From Desulfovibrio sp. (GTDB lineage: Bacteria > Desulfobacterota > Desulfovibrionia > Desulfovibrionales > Desulfovibrionaceae), in assembly GCA_022837365.1 (NCBI GenBank), contig JALHHV010000027.1, positions 12,421 to 20,424 of the forward strand: DNA of 8,004 nt, in the 5' to 3' direction. The notes under the pieces are model-generated. The model did not search any database. It was not told the DNA's origin and saw nothing but the letters and a program-made list of their open reading frames with translations. Shown one piece after another: positions 1 through 5,216 of this stretch (within the stretch, counting starts at the first letter, position 1; every line of letters begins with the position of its first letter). Made by a program: the position numbers and the translations under genes.

Positions 1-2
1 TG

Positions 3-329
3 GACGACAGCCTCATCGAGGCCGCCTGCGACCTTGGCGCGGGCCCGTGGACCATCATGCGCACCATCGTGGTGCCGCACTGCATGCCGGGCATCATGTC
101 CGGGTCCATCGTGGTGTTCATGCTCACCCTCGGCAACTACCTGACGCCCAACCTGATGGGCGGCAAGAACTCGTTGTGGTTCACCGAGCAGATCTACAAC
201 CAGTTCATCGCCAGCTTCAACTGGAACCAGGGCGCGGCCTTCGGCTTTCTGCTGCTGGCGCTGTCGTCGTGCATCATCTGGCTGGGGCTGAAGCTGACCG
301 GCCAGAAACTGAGCAGGGTGGTGCAATGA
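3..329 (+). CDS. PotB-like ABC transporter permease, C-terminal part (cut by window start)
   Basis: The frame is open from the first bases and ends at TGA 327-329, giving about 108 C-terminal residues of an inner-membrane permease of the spermidine/putrescine (PotB/PotC) class. The start shows the cytoplasmic EAA loop that docks on the ATPase: EAACDLGAGPWTIMRTIVVP, followed by MPGI. Two hydrophobic segments follow: one around GSIVVFMLTLGNYLTPNLM, and a last helix around AFGFLLLALSSCIIWLGL. The conserved GNYLTPNLMGG stretch is typical of PotB-like proteins. The start codon lies upstream of the window. The stop overlaps the start of the next permease (ATGA at 326-329), indicating translational coupling and a heterodimeric permease. 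The ATPase and substrate-binding genes presumably lie upstream. The substrate (polyamine or another small cation) cannot be settled from this fragment. Confidence 0.88.
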   Translation, partial: DDSLIEAACDLGAGPWTIMRTIVVPHCMPGIMSGSIVVFMLTLGNYLTPNLMGGKNSLWFTEQIYNQFIASFNWNQGAAFGFLLLALSSCIIWLGLKLTGQKLSRVVQ

Positions 330-1107
330 TCCGTTCGCTGCCGCGCTCGCGCGGCTACAGCATGGGCTACGGCCTGTACGTCACGCTGTACTTCGTCTTT
401 CTGTTCGCGCCGCTGACGGTCACCTGCGTGCTGGCCTTCAACGATTCGCAGTTTCCCTCGCTGCCGTGGAAGGGCTTCACGCTGGACTGGTTCCTGGCCG
501 ACCTGCCCGCGCGCACCGGCATCTTCCACGACCGGGGCAACCTGTCGTCCATCCTCACCAGCGCCCGGACCGCCGTCCTCGTGTCCGCGCTGGCCACCCT
601 GGTGGGCACCTGCGCGGCCTTCCTGTTCGAGCAGGAGGAGTTTCCGCTGAAGGGCGCGCTGTACTTCCTGATGCTGGCCCCGCTGGTGATCCCCGGCGTC
701 ATCTGCGGCCCGGCTTCTGGCTGGTGGTGCTGGGGCAGTTCTCGTTCATCACCACCTTCGTCACCCTTGTGGTGTCCGCCCGGCTCAAGAAGTTCGACCG
801 CACCCTTGAAGAGGCCGCGCTGAACCTTGGGGCCACGCGGCTGGAGGTGATCCGGTACATCACCCTGCCGTTCCTGCGCACGGCCATCATCGGCGCGGGC
901 GCGGTGGCCTTCCTGATGTCGTTCGAGAACTTCAACACCACCCTGTTCCTGGTGGGCTCGGAACCCACCCTGCCCATCAACCTGTACCTTCAGGTGCGCG
1001 ACGGCTCCACCCCGGTCATCAACGCCATCTCGTTCCTGCTCATCGTGGGCACTTCGCTGGTGGCGTGCGTGAATCTGTATGCCGGGCGGAAGACCGAAGC
1101 CGGTTAG
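326..1107 (+). pseudogene. PotC-like ABC transporter permease with internal deletion/frameshift
   Basis: This is the second permease of the polyamine-type ABC transporter. It starts at ATG 326, overlapping the previous stop by 4 bp. The first frame reads from MIRSLPRSRG through helix 1 (YVTLYFVFLFAPLTVTCVLAF), helix 2 (VSALATLVGTCAAFLF) and helix 3, to LAPLVIPGVI at 701-703. The family sequence then resumes in another frame at CTG 703: LRPGFWLVVLGQFSFITTF, the EAA loop EEAALNLGATRLEVIRYITL, two more helices, and TAG 1105-1107. In E. coli PotC about 12 residues separate the segments equivalent to PDIVMAI and GFWSLL. Here they are abutted, so roughly a dozen or more codons plus one base (3n+1 bases) seem to be missing, rather than a single base. 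As read, the first frame would end near 823 in unrelated sequence and no working permease would be made. It may be a true null allele or an assembly error. Confidence 0.82.
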
Positions 1108-1305
1108 CGCGCCTTGCCTTTTTGCCTTGCGGCGGCCCGACCCGAAGGGCGCGCAGCGTGGCCGTTAGGCGAGCTTGCGAGTCTTACGGCCATCGAGAGC
1201 AACGCTGTCAGGCATCGCTTTTTGCTCCGGTCACGGACGGAAGAGTCCGCTCCCTGCGCAAAAAGCTCGCCTTCCTTGCCGGAAGTCAAAAAACCTGCGG
1301 CGCGC
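1107..1305. repeat. Large imperfect inverted repeat region after potC-like gene
   Basis: This part of the 496-bp gene-free gap holds nested dyads. The outer arms are GCGCGCC at 1107-1113 and GGCGCGC at 1299-1305; inside them a CTTTTTGCCTT-type stretch (about 1117-1127) faces AAGTCAAAAAACC (about 1283-1295). Within lies a stem of TGGCCGT (1159-1165) with ACGGCCA (1186-1192). A further pair, GAGCAA near 1196 and TTGCTC near 1221, also fits. No open reading frame here has a ribosome binding site or recognisable protein. It may be a transcription-end region or the remnant of a dispersed repeat. The pairing is imperfect and was judged by eye. Confidence 0.35.
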
Positions 1306-1341
1306 GGGCGGGGTGGGCATGCTTTCCTGTATTTTTATCCA

Positions 1342-1370
1342 TCTGTGAACACGCCTTGCTTCCTTATAAT
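1342..1370 (+). promoter_or_regulatory. Possible promoter with consensus TATAAT box
   Basis: A perfect sigma70 -10 hexamer TATAAT lies at 1365-1370, which stands out in such GC-rich DNA. A -35 at 17-bp spacing would be TCTGTG (1342-1347), a poor match, so strength is uncertain. Transcription would begin around 1377, inside the hairpin at 1371-1394, and could read the 98-nt palindrome and the phosphodiesterase gene at 1604. Confidence 0.35.
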
Positions 1371-1394
1371 CCCGCAGCGGTCCTCCGCTGCGGG
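1371..1394 (+). other. Perfect 10-bp hairpin directly after TATAAT box
   Basis: CCCGCAGCGG (1371-1380), loop TCCT, CCGCTGCGGG (1385-1394) form a perfect stem. There is no T-run on either side, so it is not a classic intrinsic terminator. Its position at the expected transcription start suggests a structured 5' end, or an operator-like dyad. Confidence 0.5.
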
Positions 1395-1427
1395 GGGCTG
1401 TGCGGTCACGATGCGAGGAATTACGGA

Positions 1428-1525
1428 TTTTGCCCGCCGGACAAGGCGGCGCGGCGTTTTTGCGCGGAGCGTACTGTTGTACGTGAGCAGCAAAAATGCC
1501 GCGCCAACGCCGCCCGGCGGCAAAA
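1428..1525. repeat. 98-nt near-perfect palindrome (possible dispersed intergenic repeat)
   Basis: The element is symmetric about 1476.5. The outer arms are TTTTGCCCGCCGG (1428-1440) and CCGGCGGCAAAA (1514-1525). The middle arms are GGCGCGGCGTTTTTGC and GCAAAAATGCCGCGCC, and the tip is CGTAC (1470-1474), loop TGTT, GTACG (1479-1483). It would fold into one long hairpin as RNA or cruciform DNA, and it lies about 80 bp upstream of the phosphodiesterase start. Its shape is that of a REP/BIME-like or MITE-like intergenic repeat. I recall similar GTAC-tipped hairpins between Desulfovibrio genes, but this was not checked. Confidence 0.65.
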
Positions 1526-1603
1526 GGCGGATTCTGTCAGCAGGGTGGGCGCGGAAGTGTGCCCGTCCCGCACAATATGGCAACCTTGCTCCAGGAGGTC
1601 GGC

Positions 1604-2497
1604 ATGTCCGGTGCAACCATGCCTCGGGAAGGATATTTCGCCCCGCGTGAAGGGCGGGTGCTGTGCATCGCCCATCGCGGCGCGCGCTCCGTGGCGCCCG
1701 AAAACACCATCCTCGCCGCCCAGCGCGGGCTGGAAGAGGGCGCGGACCTGTGGGAACTGGACGTGCAACTCACCGCCGACGGGCATCTGGTGGTGGTGCA
1801 CGACGACACCCTGGAGCGCACCACCGACGTGGCCTCCCGCCCGGAATACGCTGGCCGCGCCCCATGGCGGGCCTGCGACTTCACCCTGGACGAGGTGCGC
1901 GGGCTGGACGCGGGCGGCTGGTACCAGGCCGCCGACCCGTTCGGACAGGTGGCCTCGGGCGGCGTGACGGCCGACGACCTGGCTCTGTTCCCCGGCCTGC
2001 GCATCCCCACGCTGGATGAGGCCCTGGCCTTCACGGCGGACCACGGCTGGCGCGTCAACGTGGAGATCAAGGACATGGCCGCCAATGGTCCCGGCTATCC
2101 GGGCGACGAGGCGGTGACCCGCGCCGTGCTGGAGCGCATCCGCGCGCATGGCCTGACGGAGCGGACGCTGCTGTCCTCGTTCCGGCACGGGTGCCTGCGC
2201 CACGCGGCCGCCATGGAACCCGCGCTGGCTCTTGCCGCGCTGGTGGAGGACGTGCGCCCGGACGACCCGGTGACCCTGTGCCGCGACCTTGGCGTGGTGG
2301 CCTACCACCCCGGCGACGACATCGTCACGGAAGCGGACGTGGCGGCCCTGCGGGCCATGGGCGTTGCCGTCAACGTGTGGACCGTGAACGAAGAGGCGGA
2401 CATGCGCCGCTTCCTCGACTGGGGCGTGGACGGGCTGATCACCGACTTTCCGCTGCTGTGCTGGGGGGTGCTGCGGGAAAGGGGGCAAGGCGCGTAG
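1604..2497 (+). CDS. Glycerophosphodiester phosphodiesterase (GDPD family)
   Basis: This 297-residue protein hydrolyses glycerophosphodiesters to glycerol-3-phosphate and an alcohol. The start ATG 1604 is set by AGGAGG at 1593-1598 with 5-nt spacing; an in-frame ATG at 1496 lies inside the palindrome with no such site. GDPD TIM-barrel signatures are present: HRG at residues 24-26, then APENT with catalytic E33, WELDVQLTADG with E51 and D53, and VVVHDD with H66. Further along are VNVEIK, the FRHG stretch of the barrel, VNVWTVN and the terminal GVDGLITDFP. There is no signal peptide, so it is probably cytoplasmic like UgpQ rather than periplasmic like GlpQ. It likely recycles phospholipid head-group products. 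It is separated from the ABC genes by about 500 bp of repeats, so common transcription is doubtful. The family assignment is firm; the exact substrate is unknown. Confidence 0.93.
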   Translation: MSGATMPREGYFAPREGRVLCIAHRGARSVAPENTILAAQRGLEEGADLWELDVQLTADGHLVVVHDDTLERTTDVASRPEYAGRAPWRACDFTLDEVRGLDAGGWYQAADPFGQVASGGVTADDLALFPGLRIPTLDEALAFTADHGWRVNVEIKDMAANGPGYPGDEAVTRAVLERIRAHGLTERTLLSSFRHGCLRHAAAMEPALALAALVEDVRPDDPVTLCRDLGVVAYHPGDDIVTEADVAALRAMGVAVNVWTVNEEADMRRFLDWGVDGLITDFPLLCWGVLRERGQGA

Positions 2498-2522
2498 GGG
2501 CTGCCGCCCCCGGCCTCGCGCG

Positions 2523-2570
2523 TCCGGCCACATATCCGGCCGCATGTCCGGCCATATGTCTGGATAGTTG
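2523..2570. repeat. 12-bp tandem repeat, three copies plus a degenerate fourth
   Basis: Units TCCGGCCACATA, TCCGGCCGCATG and TCCGGCCATATG (2523-2558) are followed by TCTGGATAGTTG (2559-2570). The constant core is TCCGGCC. The array is 26 bp after the phosphodiesterase stop and about 130 bp before the transporter start, in a stretch (2498-2700) with no other gene. It could be a slippage-prone spacer or a protein-binding array. Confidence 0.6.
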
Positions 2571-2700
2571 ACCCGGCGCGCCACAAGGCGTAGGCCGTGC
2601 GCTCGGGCATCCGCATCCGCCGTGGTGGCGGTGCATGGCGCCCGCCTCGCAACCCGCGCCGGACCTTGTCCGGCCAGCTTCCGCCCTGCGGAGGAACCGC

Positions 2701-3663
2701 ATGCCCGCCCTCGGGACCGGCGAACTCGCCGCCCTGTCAACCGCCGCCCTTTGGGCGGTGTCGTGCCAGATCCACGCCATCCTTTCCCGGCGTCTCGGCC
2801 CCCACACCCTGATCCTGCTGCGCCTGCCCATCTGCATCGTGATGTTCGGCGCGTGGTGGGGCGCATCCGTGCTGTTCTTCGGCGGCGGGGTGATGGTGCC
2901 CGGCTCGCCCGGCTCAGTTGGCACGGGCGGCCCCAGTCTGCTGGCCCTGGGCGCGCTGGCCCTTTCCGGGGTGGTCGGCGTGGCCCTGTGCGACCTGCTG
3001 TTCTATTCCGGCGTGGTGCTGGTGGGCGCGCGGGTGGCCCTGCTGGTGCAGTCGCTGTCCACGGTGATCACCGCCGTGCTCGGCTACCTGCTGCTGGGCG
3101 AGGCCATCGGCCCCATGGGCATCGCGGGCATCCTCATCGCCACGGCCGGGGTGGCCTGGGTGGTGGGTGACAGCGGCACGGTGCCCGAAGGCGCGGTGCC
3201 CCTGTCGCGCGCGGTGCGCTTGCGCGGGGTGGGGCTGGCCTTCGCCTCGGCGCTGGCGCTTTCCAGCGGCATGGTGCTGTCCAAGCAGGGGCTGTCCGAG
3301 GGGGTGGACCCGCTGTTCGCCGCGCTGCTGCGCATGGTGGTGGCCATGGGCGTGTTCTGGCCCACGGCCATGCTGACCGGCCGGCTGCGCCCGGCGCTGG
3401 GCGTGGTGCGCGGCGACCGCCACAACTTCCGCCTGCTGCTGGCGGCCTCGCTCATCGGCCCGGTGGTGGGGGTGTGGCTGTCGCTGGTGGCCATCGGCGC
3501 CACCCAGACCGGCATCGCCGCCACCCTCATCGGGCTGGAGCCCATCTTCATCATTCCCGTGGCCGCCATGGTGGAGCGGCGCTGGCCCACGCCCCGCGCC
3601 ATTGCCGGGGCGGGCATCGCCTTCGCGGGCACGGCGTTGCTGTGCCTGCGAAACGTGCTGTGA
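2701..3663 (+). CDS. EamA/DMT-family membrane transporter
   Basis: This 320-residue drug/metabolite-superfamily transporter has about ten predicted membrane helices in two EamA halves. The first half ends with VQSLSTVITAVLGYLLLGE (about 116-134) and the helix GIAGILIATAGVAWVV. The second ends with GLEPIFIIPVAAMVERRW (278-295) and GAGIAFAGTALLCL. The linker between the halves, around residues 156-175, is hydrophilic. Start ATG 2701 is preceded by GGAGG at 2690-2694 with 6-nt spacing. An upstream in-frame ATG at 2635 would add 22 polar residues and lacks a good ribosome binding site. Family members export amino acids, metabolites or drugs; nothing here identifies the substrate. The gene is convergent with the HxlR-type regulator and shares its terminator. 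A 135-bp palindrome begins at its stop codon. Confidence 0.9.
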   Translation: MPALGTGELAALSTAALWAVSCQIHAILSRRLGPHTLILLRLPICIVMFGAWWGASVLFFGGGVMVPGSPGSVGTGGPSLLALGALALSGVVGVALCDLLFYSGVVLVGARVALLVQSLSTVITAVLGYLLLGEAIGPMGIAGILIATAGVAWVVGDSGTVPEGAVPLSRAVRLRGVGLAFASALALSSGMVLSKQGLSEGVDPLFAALLRMVVAMGVFWPTAMLTGRLRPALGVVRGDRHNFRLLLAASLIGPVVGVWLSLVAIGATQTGIAATLIGLEPIFIIPVAAMVERRWPTPRAIAGAGIAFAGTALLCLRNVL

Positions 3664-3797
3664 TTGCCCAAATTGGCCTTTTGTCCGTTGGCATCGTCAA
3701 ACCACGCCAGCCATGTCGGTCGAATACGATAAGAGTATACTCCCTCATGGCTGGCGCGTTTTCCTCGCCAACGAACAAAATTCCTAATTTGGGCAGT
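3663..3797. repeat. 135-bp imperfect palindrome, MITE-like
   Basis: Paired arms share a centre near 3730. TGCCCAAATT (3665-3674) pairs with AATTTGGGCA (3786-3795). TTGTCCGTTGGC (3681-3692) pairs with GCCAACGAACAA (3767-3778) with one mismatch. CGCCAGCCATG (3705-3715) pairs with CATGGCTGGCG (3746-3756). The 30-nt centre contains the small dyad GAGTATACTC. The element is clearly more AT-rich than its neighbours and starts at the last base of the transporter stop codon. No open frame inside looks like a protein. It may be a miniature inverted-repeat transposable element or a conserved dispersed repeat. Confidence 0.6.
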
Positions 3798-4197
3798 TGC
3801 CCGTAATACGATGCGGAGATTCTAAAAGCGCCCGGAGTTGCTCCGGGCGCTTTCGTTTTTTTGGCTGAAACCTGGCGGCTACACCTCGCCCACGGCCATG
3901 TCCAGATCGTCGCCGGTTGCGCCGGTTGCGCGAATATTCCACGCGGGGCGGCACCTGCGGGTACACCTCGCGGTGCAGCACGCCGTCCGATTCCAGTTCG
4001 CGCAGTTGCTGGGTGAGCATCTTCTGGGTGATGTTGGGCATGATGCGCCGCAACTCGCTGAAGCGCAGCGTGCCGTCCTGCCCGAGCCGCCACAGGATGA
4101 TGGGCTTCCACTTGCCGCCGATGACCTGAAGGGTCAGTTCCAGCGCGCAATAGTATTCCTTGCCCGCGCAGTGCTTGAGGGTGCATGCCGTGACCAT
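3784..4197 (-). CDS. HxlR/DUF24-family winged-helix regulator, C-terminus broken by a frame change
   Basis: The start is ATG at 4197 (minus strand), with GGAGG 6 nt upstream (4204-4208). Residues 1-89 are a clear HxlR domain: C17 in [34 protein letters not shown], the recognition region [20 protein letters not shown], and the wing [13 protein letters not shown]17 matches the redox-sensing cysteine position of YodB-like members. After VEYS (about 3931) the family continues with a C-terminal dimerisation helix, which is absent. The frame instead becomes arginine-rich and runs through the terminator at 3825-3862 to TAG 3784. One frame over, [16 protein letters not shown] ends at TAG 3879-3881, just before that terminator, and looks like the native tail. 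A deletion near 3930, beside a 9-bp tandem repeat (3912-3929), is the best explanation. It likely represses the divergent nitroreductase cluster and itself; without the helix, dimerisation would be doubtful. Confidence 0.8.
   Translation of the reverse strand: MVTACTLKHCAGKEYYCALELTLQVIGGKWKPIILWRLGQDGTLRFSELRRIMPNITQKMLTQQLRELESDGVLHREVYPQVPPRVEYSRNRRNRRRSGHGRGRGVAARFQPKKRKRPEQLRALLESPHRITGNCPN
3825..3862. terminator. Bidirectional intrinsic terminator
   Basis: A perfect 13-bp stem has arms AAAGCGCCCGGAG (3825-3837) and CTCCGGGCGCTTT (3841-3853) with loop TTG. On the plus strand a T-rich tract follows (TTTCGTTTTTTT, 3851-3862), ending transcription from the transporter side. On the minus strand the stem ends in CTTTTAGA, serving the HxlR gene. 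It is the only textbook terminator in the window. Confidence 0.9.
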
Positions 4198-4217
4198 CTG
4201 GTACCTCCGCGCGAAAC

Positions 4218-4243
4218 ATAATAGCATCTGCGGTATCTTTCAA
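4218..4243 (-). promoter_or_regulatory. Putative promoter of the HxlR-type regulator
   Basis: Read on the minus strand, TTGAAA (4238-4243) is a good -35. The -10 could be TATGTT at 17-bp spacing or the better-matching TATTAT (4218-4223) at 14 bp. The -35 sits between two CGGTAT copies at 4231 and 4251, exactly 20 bp apart, which fits autoregulation. Confidence 0.45.
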
Positions 4244-4251
4244 GACCCTAC

Positions 4252-4274
4252 GGTATAGTGCAGGATACTATGCC
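4252..4274. promoter_or_regulatory. Dyad operator candidate for the HxlR-type regulator
   Basis: GGTATAGT (4252-4259) and ACTATGCC (4267-4274) are inverted copies (7 of 8 bp) centred on 4263. The core TAGT-N7-ACTA resembles the spaced TACT/AGTA-type boxes described for YodB-like regulators. It lies between the two divergent genes. Binding by the local regulator is inferred from position. Confidence 0.5.
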
Positions 4275-4289
4275 ACAAAATGGTGCGTA

Positions 4290-4318
4290 CTTGATGGAAA
4301 TACTCAAGCGGGTATTTT
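4290..4318 (+). promoter_or_regulatory. Putative promoter of the nitroreductase cluster
   Basis: TTGATG (4291-4296) and TATTTT (4313-4318), spaced 16 bp, form a plausible sigma70-type promoter about 100 nt before the nitroreductase start. The -35 overlaps a small dyad, CTTGA (4290-4294) with TCAAG (about 4304-4308), a possible second regulator site. Confidence 0.4.
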
Positions 4319-4418
4319 GACCCGTACCGGTTCGCCACGGGCGGGCCACCCCGCAACGCCGCAAAGTCCGGTTCCCGCCTTGCCAGACAGCGCCCGCACG
4401 GCGCAGGAGGTTTGTCTC

Positions 4419-4928
4419 ATGGACGTCTTTTCCGCCATCCACGGCCGCCGCTCCATCCGCAAGTATACCGATGCTCCCGTTGCCGAGGCCGATGTGCGCG
4501 ATATCCTGGCCGCCGCCATGGCCGCCCCCAGCGCGGGCAACGCCCAGCCATGGCGCTTCGTGGTCGTGGACGACCGCAAGCTGCTGGAGGCCGTCCCCGC
4601 GTTCAGCCAGTATGCCGCCATGGTCGCCAGGGCGCCGCTGGGCATTCTGGTGTGCGCCGACCTGACGGCCGAGAAGTATCCCGGCTACTGGGTGCAGGAC
4701 TGCTCCGCCGCCGTGCAGAACATCCTGCTGGCCGTGCACGGCAAGGGGCTGGGCGCGGTGTGGACCGGCGTGCACCCCATGAAGGACCGCGAGGACGGCT
4801 TCCGCCGCCTGCTGAGCCTGCCGGAGAACATCGTGCCGCTGGGCTTCATCGTCATCGGCCATCCGGCGCAGGAACTGGCCCCGCAGGACCGCTACGACGA
4901 CGCCAAGATTCACTGGAACGGGTGGTAG
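4419..4928 (+). CDS. Nitroreductase-family FMN oxidoreductase
   Basis: This 169-residue member of the nitro/flavin reductase fold uses FMN and NAD(P)H to reduce nitro groups, quinones or related acceptors. The start ATG 4419 follows AGGAGG (4405-4410) by 8 nt; the longer in-frame opening from 4317 has no such site. The FMN-phosphate motif RRSIRKY is at residues 10-16, the flavin/dimer region APSAGNAQPW at 36-45, and the C-terminal strand LGFIVIGHP at 141-149, followed by a short arm ending HWNGW. The length matches the short nitroreductases common in anaerobes, which usually work as homodimers. It is the first gene of the plus-strand cluster and is divergent from the HxlR-type regulator, a classic arrangement for electrophile or quinone response. 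The next gene starts one base after its stop. The physiological substrate is not evident. Confidence 0.92.
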   Translation: MDVFSAIHGRRSIRKYTDAPVAEADVRDILAAAMAAPSAGNAQPWRFVVVDDRKLLEAVPAFSQYAAMVARAPLGILVCADLTAEKYPGYWVQDCSAAVQNILLAVHGKGLGAVWTGVHPMKDREDGFRRLLSLPENIVPLGFIVIGHPAQELAPQDRYDDAKIHWNGW

Positions 4929-4929
4929 C

Positions 4930-5118
4930 ATGCCCATCATCAGCGTTGTGGCCAACCCCATGACCACGGACGACAAGCGCGAACTGGTGCGCGAGCTTAC
5001 CGCCACGGCGGCGCGCGTCATGAAGCTGCCCCCGGAGACCATCACCGTGCTCATCGACTGCCGCCAGCCCGAGGACATCGGCGTGGCCGGGGTGCTGCTG
5101 GCCGACCGGAAGAAATGA
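4930..5118 (+). CDS. 4-oxalocrotonate-tautomerase-family protein
   Basis: This 62-residue protein begins MPIISVV; removal of Met exposes the catalytic N-terminal proline that defines the tautomerase superfamily. The beta-alpha-beta pattern (strand 2-8, helix about 13-31, strand ITVLIDC) and the later GVAGVLLADRKK hairpin match 4-OT in length and layout. It begins one base after the nitroreductase stop, without a strong ribosome binding site of its own, implying translational coupling. The arginines that bind substrate in Pseudomonas 4-OT (Arg11 and Arg39) do not appear at the aligned positions (Met/Thr and Thr), so the dicarboxylate activity of 4-OT should not be assumed. Members usually assemble as hexamers. 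Tight linkage to a nitroreductase and an OYE-type enzyme suggests a role on enol/keto or unsaturated products. Confidence 0.88.
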   Translation: MPIISVVANPMTTDDKRELVRELTATAARVMKLPPETITVLIDCRQPEDIGVAGVLLADRKK

Positions 5119-5119
5119 C

Positions 5120-5140
5120 GGGCGGCGGCCCGCGCCGCCC
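5120..5140 (+). other. GC-rich hairpin after the tautomerase gene
   Basis: GGGCGGCG (5120-5127), loop GCCCG, CGCCGCCC (5133-5140) form a perfect 8-bp stem two bases after the tautomerase stop. No T-run follows, so it may be an attenuating or mRNA-stabilising structure before the OYE-type gene rather than a full terminator. Confidence 0.45.
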
Positions 5141-5216
5141 GCCCGTCCCCAGCCCTTCTCAACAGTTCCGCGCTCCCTCCCTTTTGCGGGGCAGGGCGGC
5201 GCATCACGGAGACACC

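Noticed and set aside
698..720. Programmed ribosomal frameshift in the PotC-like gene
   Set aside because: There is no slippery heptamer or downstream structure, and residues normally present in the family are missing, so a deletion explains it better.
1065..1967. Plus-strand open frames over the 1108-1603 gap
   Set aside because: They cross inverted repeats, lack ribosome binding sites, match no family, and overlap the phosphodiesterase in the wrong frame.
1604..2497. Phosphodiesterase as part of the upstream ABC operon (Ugp-like system)
   Set aside because: The permeases are PotB/PotC-type, not UgpA/UgpE, and about 500 bp of repeat-rich DNA separates them.
2523..2570. CRISPR array
   Set aside because: The units are only 12 bp, directly abutted, and have no spacers.
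1421..2866. Long minus-strand open frame (481 codons)
   Set aside because: It is antisense to the well-supported phosphodiesterase, runs through the palindrome and the 12-bp tandem array, is rich in Arg/His/Gly, and has no recognisable domain. Such frames are expected in high-GC DNA.
3663..3797. Integron attC site as explanation for the 135-bp palindrome
   Set aside because: No proper GTTRRRY/RYYYAAC core pair is present at the ends, and no integrase or cassette array is nearby.
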